From Flavobacterium tibetense (GTDB taxonomy: Bacteria; Bacteroidota; Bacteroidia; Flavobacteriales; Flavobacteriaceae): a stretch of 64,000 bases of DNA. The stretch covers positions 1-64,000 of the forward strand of contig NZ_QLST01000013.1 in assembly GCF_003293845.1 (NCBI RefSeq), written 5' to 3'. Below the pieces are notes generated by a model. That model ran no database searches, was not told the origin of the DNA, and worked only from the letters and a program-made list of their open reading frames with translations. The translations under genes were made by a program, and so were the position numbers. Below are positions 37,486-47,402 of the stretch, one piece after another (the first letter of the stretch is position 1; each line of letters opens with the position of its first letter).

Positions 37486-39255
37486 TTAATGATGAAGTTG
37501 CTCTTCACCTTCTTTCATTGGTACAATCTGAGGAACAAAATCTTCGTCATGTCCAGGTTTGTTGTAGTCATAAGGCCAACGGTGTACTTCAGGAATTTCT
37601 CCAGGCCAGTTACCGTGAATATGTTCAACTGGTGTTGTCCACTCTAAAGTATTTGATCTCCAAGGATTTTGTGTTGCTTTCTTACCGTAGAACATACTAT
37701 AGAAGAAGTTCCAGAAGAAAACAATTTGGAAAGCAGCACCAATAATTGCAAATACTGTAATTAATACGTTAACATCTGCTAAATCATCAAATAATGGAAA
37801 TGCTGAGTTAGTATAATAACGTCTTGGTAAACCAGCCATTCCGATGAAGTGCATTGGAAAGAAAACTCCGTAAGCACAAACAGCAGTTACCCAAAAGTGA
37901 ACATATCCTTGCGTTTTGTTCATCATTCTACCAAACATTTTTGGGAACCAATGATACACACCAGCAAAGAAACCATATAATGCAGAAATACCCATTACTA
38001 AGTGGAAGTGAGCCACAACGAAATACGTATCGTGAACGTTAATATCTAATGTTGAATCTCCTAAAATAATCCCTGTTAAACCTCCAGTAATGAAAGTTGA
38101 CACTAAACCAATAGAGAATAACATCGCAGGATTCAACTGCAAATTACCTTTCCAAAGCGTTGTGATATAGTTAAATGCTTTTACAGCAGATGGAATTGCA
38201 ATTAATAAAGTTGTAAATGTAAATACAGAACCTAAGAAAGGATTCATACCCGACACGAACATATGGTGACCCCAAACAATTGTAGAAAGGAAAGCAATTG
38301 CTAAGATTGAAGCGACCATCGCTCTATAACCAAAAATTGGTTTTCTTGAGTTAGTAGCTATAATTTCAGAAGTAATACCTAAAGCCGGTAATAATACTAT
38401 ATAAACCTCTGGGTGACCTAAGAACCAAAACAAATGTTCAAAAAGTACCGGAGAACCACCTTGGTAATGCAATACTTCACCAGAAATAAAAATATCTGAC
38501 AAATAGAATGAAGTTCCAAAACTTCTATCAAAAATTAATAAAAGTGCAGCAGATAAAAGAACTGGGAAGGATACAATACCAATAATAGCAGTAACGAAGA
38601 ATGCCCAAATTGTTAATGGCAAACGCGTCATTGTCATCCCTTTAGTTCTTAAGTTAATAACTGTAACTACATAATTCAAAGATCCCATTAATGAAGATGC
38701 AATGAAAATAGCCATAGAAACCAACCATAAAGTCATTCCTAAACCTGATCCAGGAATTGCTTGAGGTAATGCACTTAGAGGAGGATAAATTGTCCATCCT
38801 GCAGAAGCTGGTCCTGATTCAACGAATAAAGAACCTACCATAATTACAGATGAAATAAAGAACATCCAGTAAGATAACATGTTCATGAATCCAGATGCCA
38901 TATCTCTTGCACCAATCTGTAATGGAATAAGTAAGTTACTGAATGTACCACTTAATCCTGCAGTCAATACAAAGAATACCATGATGGTACCATGAATAGT
39001 AACCAAAGCTAGGTAAATATCATTTCGCATTACTCCACCTGGAGCAAATTTTTCACCTAATAAAAATTTAAAAATTCCAAATGATTCCTCTGGCCACGCA
39101 ATTTGCATACGAAATAATACTGACATTAAAACGCCAATAATACCCATAATTAAACCAGTAATCAAATATTGCTTAGCAATCATCTTGTGGTCAAGACTAA
39201 AAATATATTTAGTAATGAAAGTTTCTTTGTGATGACCGTGATCGTGTGCTGACAT
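37486..39255 (-). CDS. coxA: Cytochrome c oxidase subunit I (aa3-type)
   Basis: 589 residues, 12 or more helices, the catalytic subunit reducing O2 to water. Heme and copper ligands are recognisable in HGTIMVFF, WFLGHPEVYIVLLPALG (CuB His and the cross-linked Tyr), VWGHHMFVSGM and HDTYFVVAHFHLVMG. The HPEVY motif and length fit an A-type oxidase rather than cbb3. It has a His-rich N-terminus (MSAHDHGHHKE) and ends in ...EEQLHH. It is the last gene of the operon that begins with actA. Confidence 0.96.
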   Translation of the reverse strand: MSAHDHGHHKETFITKYIFSLDHKMIAKQYLITGLIMGIIGVLMSVLFRMQIAWPEESFGIFKFLLGEKFAPGGVMRNDIYLALVTIHGTIMVFFVLTAGLSGTFSNLLIPLQIGARDMASGFMNMLSYWMFFISSVIMVGSLFVESGPASAGWTIYPPLSALPQAIPGSGLGMTLWLVSMAIFIASSLMGSLNYVVTVINLRTKGMTMTRLPLTIWAFFVTAIIGIVSFPVLLSAALLLIFDRSFGTSFYLSDIFISGEVLHYQGGSPVLFEHLFWFLGHPEVYIVLLPALGITSEIIATNSRKPIFGYRAMVASILAIAFLSTIVWGHHMFVSGMNPFLGSVFTFTTLLIAIPSAVKAFNYITTLWKGNLQLNPAMLFSIGLVSTFITGGLTGIILGDSTLDINVHDTYFVVAHFHLVMGISALYGFFAGVYHWFPKMFGRMMNKTQGYVHFWVTAVCAYGVFFPMHFIGMAGLPRRYYTNSAFPLFDDLADVNVLITVFAIIGAAFQIVFFWNFFYSMFYGKKATQNPWRSNTLEWTTPVEHIHGNWPGEIPEVHRWPYDYNKPGHDEDFVPQIVPMKEGEEQLHH

Positions 39256-39281
39256 AATTCTATCTATTAAAATATCTTAAA

Positions 39282-40433
39282 CTATTCTACTACTTGTGCT
39301 AAAACTTTTGTTGTATCAACTACTGCTTCAACAGCTTCAGGTTGAACTGGTGCTGCTGCAGGTGCATTAGCTTCAGCCCATTGTTTTGCAAGGGTTGGTT
39401 TTTCACTCAACCATTTTTTGAAATCTTCTGGCGACTCCACAACAATTTTCATTTGCATGTTGTAGTGAGAAGCACCACAAATTTTATTACATAATAATAA
39501 ATAATCAAAAGTATAAGGATCTAAAGCTTCTCCACCGTTAGCAACTAATTCAGCACTTTTCTTTGCACGAATTTTGTTGATTCTATCAACTTTAGCAATC
39601 ATTTTATCATTTTGACGCATTTCTTCAGTTGTAACTGTTGGAACAAAAACAAATTGAGTAACCATACCAGGTACGCAGTTCATTTGCGCTCTAAAATGCG
39701 GCATATAAGCAGAGTGCAATACATCTTGAGAACGTATTTTGAATACTACTTTTTTACCTTTAGGTAAGTGTAATTCATTAACTACTTTATCATCTTGAGC
39801 AGCTGGATCAGCTAAATCAACTCCTAATGTATTGATTCCTTCAATATAACGTACGTTAGCTTTTCCTAAAGTATTATCTTCTCCAGCATATCTAGCTTCC
39901 CAACCAAATTGTTTTGCGTATAATTCAACATAAATAACTTCCTCCTCTTGGTCGTAATACATAATATTATTCCAAGTGTAAAGTCCGTACAAAATTAAAC
40001 CAGCCAATGTAATAACAGGAATAATAGTCCAGATGAACTCTAATTTATTGTTATCAGCAAAATAAACAACTTCAGCACCTTTTTTCCCGCGATATTTAAA
40101 AGCAAAATAATGCAATAAGGCTTGAGTTATAGTTTGAACAAAGAAGATAAGAATCATAGAAATCCACATAAGTGTATCTACATCTTTTCCATGTTCAGAA
40201 GCAGAGTTATCCATTAATGGTAAATCACCATACTTAACTACACAAAAAATGGTTATCAAATAAATGAAGGCAAGAAAGCCAAACATTAAGTATCCATTAA
40301 TGTTGTTATCATTATCGTTAGCAATTTCACTGTTTTCAGCAGCGCCAACTTGTGTTAAATGAAATATTTTAGTTAATTGCCAAACAGCAACTCCAATGAA
40401 GACTAAAACAATAAATACTAATAAACCAGTCAT
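39282..40433 (-). CDS. coxB: Cytochrome c oxidase subunit II
   Basis: 383 residues. The CuA site is visible as CNKICGASHYNMQM (Cys-x3-Cys-x3-His-x2-Met), with the upstream His in VLHSAYMPHFRAQMN. Up to four hydrophobic segments precede the cupredoxin domain (starting VFIVLVFIGVAVW, GYLMFGFLAFIYLI, MWISMILIFFVQ and IWTIIPVITLAGLILYG), two more than the classic two-helix subunit II. A Pro/Ala-rich C-terminal tail follows. It receives electrons from the ACIII cytochromes encoded upstream. Confidence 0.94.
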   Translation of the reverse strand: MTGLLVFIVLVFIGVAVWQLTKIFHLTQVGAAENSEIANDNDNNINGYLMFGFLAFIYLITIFCVVKYGDLPLMDNSASEHGKDVDTLMWISMILIFFVQTITQALLHYFAFKYRGKKGAEVVYFADNNKLEFIWTIIPVITLAGLILYGLYTWNNIMYYDQEEEVIYVELYAKQFGWEARYAGEDNTLGKANVRYIEGINTLGVDLADPAAQDDKVVNELHLPKGKKVVFKIRSQDVLHSAYMPHFRAQMNCVPGMVTQFVFVPTVTTEEMRQNDKMIAKVDRINKIRAKKSAELVANGGEALDPYTFDYLLLCNKICGASHYNMQMKIVVESPEDFKKWLSEKPTLAKQWAEANAPAAAPVQPEAVEAVVDTTKVLAQVVE

Positions 40434-40452
40434 TTGTTTATTTCTTTAAATA

Positions 40453-41766
40453 TTAATAATGAAAATGTTTGCTTTCTTCCATGTAAGGATTATTCTTAGG
40501 CTCAAGTGGTGCTTTAGTTAAAGCAGTAAATACTACAAATATAAAAAGACCTAAGAAAAACAATATCGAACCAATTTCTGGCATTCCAATAAACCATTGA
40601 TCACCAACAGTTGCAGGCATAATCATATTGAAGAAATCGATATAGTGACCAAACAAAATTACGATACCAGCCATTACAATAATCCAAGACAAACGTTTGA
40701 AATCAGTATTAATTAAAATTAATAATGGAAAAATGAAGTTCATAGCTAACATTCCGAAGAAAGGCAGATTATATTGTTCAATTCTTGTTACGTAATAAGT
40801 TACTTCCTCAGGAATATTAGAATACCAAATCAACATAAATTGAGAGAACCATAAGTAAGTCCAGAAAATACTAATTCCAAACATAAATTTAGCTAAGTCA
40901 TGAATGTGGCTTGTATTAACATTCTCTAAATATCCTTTAGATTTTAAATATATAGTAATTAAAGCTATTGCAGTAATTCCACTTACGAAGAAACTTGCAA
41001 ATACATACCAACCAAATAATGTACTATACCAGTGAGGATCTACGGACATAATCCAATCCCAAGACATAATAGATTCAGTAATGATGAAAATAACTAAAAA
41101 TGTAGCAGCCAATTTGAAATTCTTTTTATAGAATGACAAATCTGTGGTACTATCTTGAGCGATAGAATTTTTTCTCATTTTAGCACGGAAGAAATTCCAT
41201 AACCCTAAGAAAATTGCAGCTCTAATTAAAAAGAAAGTTACATTCAAATAACCAGATTTACCTTGTATTAATGTATCATTTGCAACTACATCAGCATCCA
41301 TCCATACAAATAAATGATTCATGTGCATAGCTGAAAGTACTAATACAATAAAGAAAATAATAGAACCTGGTAACATATAAGCTGTTATACCTTCCATCAC
41401 ACGGAATAAGATTGGAGACCAACCTGCTTGTGCCGCATACTGAATAGCATAAAAAGCCATTACACCAACAGACAATAACAAGAAAAAGATACAAGCTACG
41501 TAAAATGCAGCCCATGGCTTATTCTGCAATTGGTGCAAAACATGTTCTAAATGTTCTTTATGTTCCGCGTCTGAATGTTTTGCATCCGCATGATCAGCGT
41601 GAGCAACTGCGTGGTCATGATGACCATGAGCATGACTTTCAGACAATATCGTTTCAACTTCTTCAATAGTTTTTGGAGCACTCATAAAGCCAATTCCAAT
41701 ACCAACCAATCCTAATAACATTAAGACTAGAGAAAAAGTTTTTAATTTACTTGAAAACGTATACAT
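40453..41766 (-). CDS. actF: Alternative complex III subunit ActF (quinol:cytochrome c oxidoreductase membrane subunit)
   Basis: 437 residues from ATG 41766; the frame can be extended only by a TTG at 41781. About ten membrane helices. A His-rich segment near residues 40-70 (HAHGHHDHAVAHADH) is exposed between the first helices. ActF is the smaller relative of ActC; both belong to the NrfD-like membrane subunits of ACIII. It sits 20 bp upstream of coxB. Confidence 0.9.
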   Translation of the reverse strand: MYTFSSKLKTFSLVLMLLGLVGIGIGFMSAPKTIEEVETILSESHAHGHHDHAVAHADHADAKHSDAEHKEHLEHVLHQLQNKPWAAFYVACIFFLLLSVGVMAFYAIQYAAQAGWSPILFRVMEGITAYMLPGSIIFFIVLVLSAMHMNHLFVWMDADVVANDTLIQGKSGYLNVTFFLIRAAIFLGLWNFFRAKMRKNSIAQDSTTDLSFYKKNFKLAATFLVIFIITESIMSWDWIMSVDPHWYSTLFGWYVFASFFVSGITAIALITIYLKSKGYLENVNTSHIHDLAKFMFGISIFWTYLWFSQFMLIWYSNIPEEVTYYVTRIEQYNLPFFGMLAMNFIFPLLILINTDFKRLSWIIVMAGIVILFGHYIDFFNMIMPATVGDQWFIGMPEIGSILFFLGLFIFVVFTALTKAPLEPKNNPYMEESKHFHY

Positions 41767-41795
41767 ATTAATTATTTTCAATTGGTGTTTTACAA

Positions 41796-42341
41796 TTATA
41801 ATTCTGATCTAAGTTTTAAAACGTAGCTAGCTACTTGCCATCTTTCTTCTTGAGAAAGCTGGTTGGCGTGAGAACCCATTGAGTTCAAACCATAAGTTAC
41901 TACGTGATAAATACTACCTGCTGTAATTTCTCTCTCTTTAAAGTTAGGAACTCCAAGAAACTTTTCTCTTTTTACTAAATTTCCTTGTCCGTCACCTTTC
42001 TCACCATGGCAAATTGCACAATAGATGTTGAACAATTCTTTCGCTTTAGTTTCATTATAAGATGCATCATCTAATGGAGAATTTAAAGTTGCTTTTGCTA
42101 AAGCATAACCTTCCGGAGTATTAGGAATTTCATAAGGCACAAAACCTCTTTTCACAGTTCCATCCGCAGGTATTTGCGCTTCAACGCCACCTTCAAAAAC
42201 TTCGTGTTCCGAATATGTTTCATAAGAAACAGCTTCATACATGTTAGGGAAAAACTGGTAGTTTGGTTTTGAACTATCAAAGCAAGAAGTTGCTAAGAAA
42301 GACAAACCTAAAACGGCTACTATTTTATTTAAGCTTTTCAT
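41796..42341 (-). CDS. actE: Alternative complex III subunit ActE, monoheme cytochrome c lipoprotein
   Basis: 181 residues with a lipoprotein signal (LGLSFLATSCFDS, Cys at about residue 20) and one heme c motif, CAICHGEKGDG. A candidate axial Met lies in YGLNSMGSHANQL. It passes electrons within ACIII at the periplasmic face. Operon member between actD and actF. Confidence 0.92.
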   Translation of the reverse strand: MKSLNKIVAVLGLSFLATSCFDSSKPNYQFFPNMYEAVSYETYSEHEVFEGGVEAQIPADGTVKRGFVPYEIPNTPEGYALAKATLNSPLDDASYNETKAKELFNIYCAICHGEKGDGQGNLVKREKFLGVPNFKEREITAGSIYHVVTYGLNSMGSHANQLSQEERWQVASYVLKLRSEL

Positions 42342-42349
42342 ATTGTGTA

Positions 42350-42874
42350 TTAATGCTTTTCAATTATTTTAACTTCTACTGCTCCAGTTGATTGGAAAAA
42401 AGAAATCAACTCTTCTTCGTTTCCATGAACTCCAATTTCCATTAAAAAATGATCATCAGTTGTTCTTACATCAGGATTTTCAGCTTGTTTGAATGGCCAT
42501 AATTTACTTCTCATATAGAATGTAATTACCATTAAGTGAGCTGCAAAAAATACTGTCATCTCAAACATAATTGGAACAAATGCTGGCATATTCTCGATGT
42601 AGCTAAAACTTGGTTTTCCACCAATATCCTGAGGCCAATCTTGAATCATGATGAAATTCATCATTGTAGTTGCTACAGCAAGACCAACTAATCCATACAA
42701 AAAAGCACAAATAGCAATTCTTGTAGGCGCTAATCCCATAGCTTTGTCCAACCCGTGAACAGGGAAAGGAGTATATATTTCTTCAATATGATGATGTGCT
42801 GCTCTTGTTTGTTTAACAGCATCCATTAAAACATCATCATCATTATATATAGCGTGTAAAACTTTGTTGCCCAT
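42350..42874 (-). CDS. actD: Alternative complex III subunit ActD (DUF3341)
   Basis: 174 residues from ATG 42874 (MGNKVLHAIYNDDDVLM). The longer frame overlaps the end of actC and is rejected. Two membrane helices in the middle (ICAFLYGLVGLAVATTMM; MFEMTVFFAAHLMVITFYM) and soluble ends fit the DUF3341/ActD family. The start lies 4 bp after the actC stop. Confidence 0.92.
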   Translation of the reverse strand: MGNKVLHAIYNDDDVLMDAVKQTRAAHHHIEEIYTPFPVHGLDKAMGLAPTRIAICAFLYGLVGLAVATTMMNFIMIQDWPQDIGGKPSFSYIENMPAFVPIMFEMTVFFAAHLMVITFYMRSKLWPFKQAENPDVRTTDDHFLMEIGVHGNEEELISFFQSTGAVEVKIIEKH

Positions 42875-42878
42875 GATA

Positions 42879-44285
42879 TTAATGATTATCTGAATTATGA
42901 CCGTGTTGTTCTCTTTCTCTCTTGAAATTGTCACCCGAAGACTTTAAAATAGTTTTAACTTCAGCTTGTGCAATTACTGGGAAACTTCTTGAATATAATA
43001 AAAATAATACGAAGAAGAAACCAATAGTACCAATATAAATACCCGCATCAACAAATGTTGGTTGGAACATCGTCCAAGATGATGGTAAGTAATCTCTATG
43101 TAATGAAGTAACGATAATTACGAAACGCTCAAACCACATACCTACGTTTACTACAATCGAAATAATGAAAGACGCCATGATACTAGTTCTAATTTTCTTG
43201 AACCACATAACTTGTGGAGAAATCACGTTACAAGTCATCATTAACCAGTAAGACCACCAGTAAGGTCCAGTAGCTCTGTTTAAGAAAGCATACTGCTCAT
43301 ACTCAACTCCAGAATACCATGCAATGAATAACTCAGTAATATAAGCAATTCCTACAATAGAACCAGTAATCATGATTACAATGTTCATTAATTCGATATG
43401 CTGAATAGTGATATAATCTTCTAAGTTAGACACTTTTCTCATGATAATCAACAAGGTATTTACCATGGCGAAACCTGAGAAAATAGCTCCAGCAACAAAG
43501 TACGGAGGTAAGATAGTCGTATGCCAACCTGGAATTACCGAAGTTGCGAAGTCAAACGATACAATCGTGTGTACAGAAAGTACAAGAGGAGTTGCTAAAC
43601 CAGCTAATACCAAAGATACTTCTTCGAAACGTTGCCAATCTTTAGCTCTACCACTCCATCCGAAAGATAAAGTTGAATAAATTCTTTTTGTAAATGGCGT
43701 AATCGCTCTATCACGTAACATAGCAAAGTCAGGTAATAAACCAGTCCACCAGAAAACTAATGATACCGATAAATAGGTAGAAATTGCAAATACATCCCAT
43801 AAAAGTGGCGAGTTAAAGTTAACCCATAACGAACCAAATTGGTTTGGAATAGGCAATACCCAGTATCCTAACCATGGACGACCCATGTGAATAATTGGGA
43901 ATAAACCAGCCTGCATAACAGAGAAAATTGTCATTGCTTCTGCAGAACGGTTAATAGCCATTCTCCATTTTTGACGGAATAATAATAATACGGCAGAGAT
44001 AAGAGTACCCGCGTGACCGATACCTACCCACCAAACGAAGTTGGTAATATCCCATGCCCAACCTACAGTTTTATTTAATCCCCATGTTCCAATTCCTGTA
44101 GTAACTGTATAAATCATACACCCTAAGCCATATAAAAAGGCAGCTAAGGCAATTGAAAATACAATCCACCATTGTTTGTTAGCTCTACCTTCTACAGGTC
44201 TAGCAACATCTACAGTAACATCGTGGTAAGACTTGCTTCCTACGACTAAAGGTTTTCTAATGGGTGCTTCGTAATGAGACGACAT
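42879..44285 (-). CDS. actC: Alternative complex III subunit ActC (NrfD-like)
   Basis: 468 residues with about ten helices of the NrfD/PsrC type, the large quinol-binding membrane subunit. Characteristic segments are FVWWVGIGHAGTLISAVLLL and SVHTIVSFDFATSVIPGWH. It works with ActB on the periplasmic side to oxidise menaquinol. It lies 30 bp after actB. Confidence 0.94.
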   Translation of the reverse strand: MSSHYEAPIRKPLVVGSKSYHDVTVDVARPVEGRANKQWWIVFSIALAAFLYGLGCMIYTVTTGIGTWGLNKTVGWAWDITNFVWWVGIGHAGTLISAVLLLFRQKWRMAINRSAEAMTIFSVMQAGLFPIIHMGRPWLGYWVLPIPNQFGSLWVNFNSPLLWDVFAISTYLSVSLVFWWTGLLPDFAMLRDRAITPFTKRIYSTLSFGWSGRAKDWQRFEEVSLVLAGLATPLVLSVHTIVSFDFATSVIPGWHTTILPPYFVAGAIFSGFAMVNTLLIIMRKVSNLEDYITIQHIELMNIVIMITGSIVGIAYITELFIAWYSGVEYEQYAFLNRATGPYWWSYWLMMTCNVISPQVMWFKKIRTSIMASFIISIVVNVGMWFERFVIIVTSLHRDYLPSSWTMFQPTFVDAGIYIGTIGFFFVLFLLYSRSFPVIAQAEVKTILKSSGDNFKREREQHGHNSDNH

Positions 44286-44315
44286 AATCCTTTATATTGT
44301 TTCTTTAATTAATAC

Positions 44316-47300
44316 TTATTTAACGTTTCTAACTTTTACATGGTAGAATACATTTGGTTTTGTACCAATGTGCTCTAATAAATGATACATTCTATCATCT
44401 TCAGCCAATTTAGCTACTTGTGATTCTTTATCATTTACGTCTCCAAATACCATTGCTCCGCTTGTACAAGCTGCAGAACATGCTGTTTGGAATTCACCAT
44501 CTTTAACAAGTCTTCCTTCACGTTTTGCTTTTAATTTTGTTGCTTGCGTCATTTGAATACACATAGAACATTTTTCCATAACACCACGAGAACGAACATT
44601 TACATCTGGATTAATTACCATACGACCTAAATCGTCATTCATGTGGTAATCAAACTCACTATTCTTGTTGTATAAGAACCAGTTGAAACGTCTTACTTTA
44701 TACGGACAGTTGTTAGCACAGTAACGAGTACCCACACAACGGTTATAAGCCATGTGGTTTTGTCCTTCTTTACCATGTGAAGTTGCCGCAACCGGACAAA
44801 CTGTTTCACAAGGTGCGTGATTACAGTGTTGACACATTACAGGTTGGAAAGCCACTTGAGGATTCTCAGCAGGATCTTCCATAGCTGTTAATGTAGAAAT
44901 AGAATCTGATAATCCTTTAGCGTTATTTTTAACAACTACATCTTGATCAAAAGTATCTTGAGAAGAATAATATCTATCGATACGCAACCAATGCATATCA
45001 CGACTTCTTCTTACTTCAGATTTACCTACAACTGGTACGTTATTCTCAGCGTGACATGCAATAACACATGCTCCACAACCCGTACAAGCGTTTAAGTCAA
45101 TTGATAAATTGAAATGGTGACCAATACTTCTATCAAAAGCAGTCCATAAATCAACTTCTTTAGCAGGAGTTTCTTTATGGTCTAAAGAAACAACAGGAAC
45201 AATATTCCAATCAGCAGCATCTTTAGTATTGAATATTTCTAGAGTAGTTTCTTTGATGATATCACCTCTACCCATTAATGTTTTTTGTAACTGAACACAA
45301 GCAAATTCATGTTCACCCTCTTCTTTAGTAACGGTTACAGACTGATTAGAATTTAAATTAGTATATAACGTATAAGCATTTACACCAACTTGCATTTCTT
45401 TTTTCAATCCAGCTGTTTTTCCATAACCAAAAGCCAAACCAACAGTTCCAACTGCTTGACCCGGTTGAATAATTACTGGCACTTTAGAAAGGGTAGTATT
45501 ACCTACCTTCAAAGTAGCATAACTTCCGTTCAATCCTCCATTAGCTACATTCCAATTTTCCAAACCTAACTTTTCAGCATCTTTTTTAGAAACTGTTAAG
45601 TAATTATCCCAAGACGCTCTCGTAATAGGATCAGGAAACTCTTGTAACCATGGATTATTAGCTTGTTGTCCATCACCCATTCCAGTTTTAGTATACAATA
45701 CCAAATCCAAACCAGCTGATTTTGCTTGAGCTAATTTTGAAGCTGAAGTACTAGCATCGATAGCACCAGCAGACAATGAAGAAACTTCACTTACTGAAAA
45801 ACCATCATGAACCACTTGGTTCCAAGATTTTCCATTAATATTTGAAGCAGCAAAAGCTTTTAAGTAATCATAATATGAAGTAGCAGTTTCTGTCCAAGAC
45901 AAAATAGCTTCTTGTAATTGTTTCGTATCAAATAAAGGACGAATAGTAGGTTGCATTACACTATAATGACCTCTTTCCATCATAACATCACCCCATGATT
46001 CTAAATAATGAGGAGCTGCAGCAGCAATAGTAGTTAAACTAGCCGTTTCATCTTCCTTCATTGAGAAAGCAACAGAAAGTTTTACTTTTTTAAGTCCGTC
46101 TACAAATTGTTTTGAATTAGCTAAAGTATAAACTGGATTAACACCACTCATAATCAAAGTGTGAACTGAACCAGCATTCATATCAGTTACCAATTGAGCA
46201 ACCGCTTTAGCATTTCCTTTGCGAGTTAATTTAGTAGCACTTGGATTGAAAGCTTCAGAAGATAAAGCAGTATTGATAGCCAAAACCAAAAGTTGTGCAT
46301 CAACATCATCTAAACCTGTAACTAAAACTCCTTTTCCAGCAGCTGCTTTTAATTGCTGAGCCGCTTTCATAACTTCTGCATCGTACTTTTCAATTGTTGA
46401 AGTTCCAACAGCAGCACCAGTTACTACATTATATATTTTTACTAATGCTTGTTTTTGTTGCGCTACCGTTAAAGGAATACGCTTATCTGCATTAGCTCCA
46501 GCCAAAGACATATTAGCCTCTATTTGGATATGTTTAGACATTTTACCATTTTTAGGAATACGGCCTTTTGCATAACCTGCATCATAACCGCCACCTTGCC
46601 AATCTCCAAGAATATCAGCACCTATTGAAACGATAACATCAGCTTTAGAAAAATCATATCCAGCCAAACCCCTTACACCGTAAACCGATTCAAAAGCATC
46701 TAAGGCATTTGATTCAGAAACCGCATCATAAACAACATGTTTAACCGTTGGATATTGAGCCTGTAAATTAGTAATTAAAGCATCTGTAGAAGGACTTGCC
46801 ATCGTATTTGTCAATACTACAACTTGACCTCCAGTAGCTTTAGCATCTTCTAAACTAGCTTTTACTTTAGCATTCACTTCGCTCCATTCCGCTTCTTTTC
46901 CTGAAATTTTAGATTTTTTTAATCTTAAACTATCATATAAAGAAAGTACAGAAGCATGAACTCTTGCATTTGCTCCAGTTCGAGATCCTTCTAAATTATT
47001 GTTTTCAACTTTAATTGGACGACCTTCACGTGATTTAATTAAGATATTTGCGAAATCAAAACCATCAGCTATAGTTGTTGCATAATAATCTGCAACACCA
47101 GGAATGATTTCCTCAGGCTGAACCACATAAGGAATAGATTTCACAACAGGACCTTCACAAGCCGCTAACGAAGCAGCAGCAGTACTGAATCCAACATATT
47201 TTAAGAAGTCACGACGAGAAGTTGAACCACTAGCTAACGAATCTTTATCACCTAAAAATTCATCTACAGGAATTTGCTCAACAAACTCATTGTTTCTTAG

Positions 47301-47369
47301 CGTCTCAACAATAGAGCTATTTTCGTTTAGCTCCTCAACACTTTTCCAGTATTTTTTGTTTGATGCCAT
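44316..47369 (-). CDS. actB: Alternative complex III subunit ActB (molybdopterin-like plus Fe-S domain)
   Basis: 1017 residues. A twin-arginine signal (STSRRDFLKYVGFSTAAA) begins near residue 50 and ends in a lipobox LAAC. A molybdopterin-oxidoreductase-like domain follows. In ActB this domain is known to lack the cofactor. A C-terminal ferredoxin-type domain (about 760-1000) has four clusters: NACTGCGACVIACHAEN, CQHCNHAPCETVCPV, CVGTRYCANNCPYK and CSMCIQMTQ with the late CSAAC. It is the electron relay of ACIII, exported folded by Tat. Confidence 0.95.
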   Translation of the reverse strand: MASNKKYWKSVEELNENSSIVETLRNNEFVEQIPVDEFLGDKDSLASGSTSRRDFLKYVGFSTAAASLAACEGPVVKSIPYVVQPEEIIPGVADYYATTIADGFDFANILIKSREGRPIKVENNNLEGSRTGANARVHASVLSLYDSLRLKKSKISGKEAEWSEVNAKVKASLEDAKATGGQVVVLTNTMASPSTDALITNLQAQYPTVKHVVYDAVSESNALDAFESVYGVRGLAGYDFSKADVIVSIGADILGDWQGGGYDAGYAKGRIPKNGKMSKHIQIEANMSLAGANADKRIPLTVAQQKQALVKIYNVVTGAAVGTSTIEKYDAEVMKAAQQLKAAAGKGVLVTGLDDVDAQLLVLAINTALSSEAFNPSATKLTRKGNAKAVAQLVTDMNAGSVHTLIMSGVNPVYTLANSKQFVDGLKKVKLSVAFSMKEDETASLTTIAAAAPHYLESWGDVMMERGHYSVMQPTIRPLFDTKQLQEAILSWTETATSYYDYLKAFAASNINGKSWNQVVHDGFSVSEVSSLSAGAIDASTSASKLAQAKSAGLDLVLYTKTGMGDGQQANNPWLQEFPDPITRASWDNYLTVSKKDAEKLGLENWNVANGGLNGSYATLKVGNTTLSKVPVIIQPGQAVGTVGLAFGYGKTAGLKKEMQVGVNAYTLYTNLNSNQSVTVTKEEGEHEFACVQLQKTLMGRGDIIKETTLEIFNTKDAADWNIVPVVSLDHKETPAKEVDLWTAFDRSIGHHFNLSIDLNACTGCGACVIACHAENNVPVVGKSEVRRSRDMHWLRIDRYYSSQDTFDQDVVVKNNAKGLSDSISTLTAMEDPAENPQVAFQPVMCQHCNHAPCETVCPVAATSHGKEGQNHMAYNRCVGTRYCANNCPYKVRRFNWFLYNKNSEFDYHMNDDLGRMVINPDVNVRSRGVMEKCSMCIQMTQATKLKAKREGRLVKDGEFQTACSAACTSGAMVFGDVNDKESQVAKLAEDDRMYHLLEHIGTKPNVFYHVKVRNVK

Positions 47370-47402
47370 ATTATTACTTGATATTAGCTTCTAAATTATT
47401 TA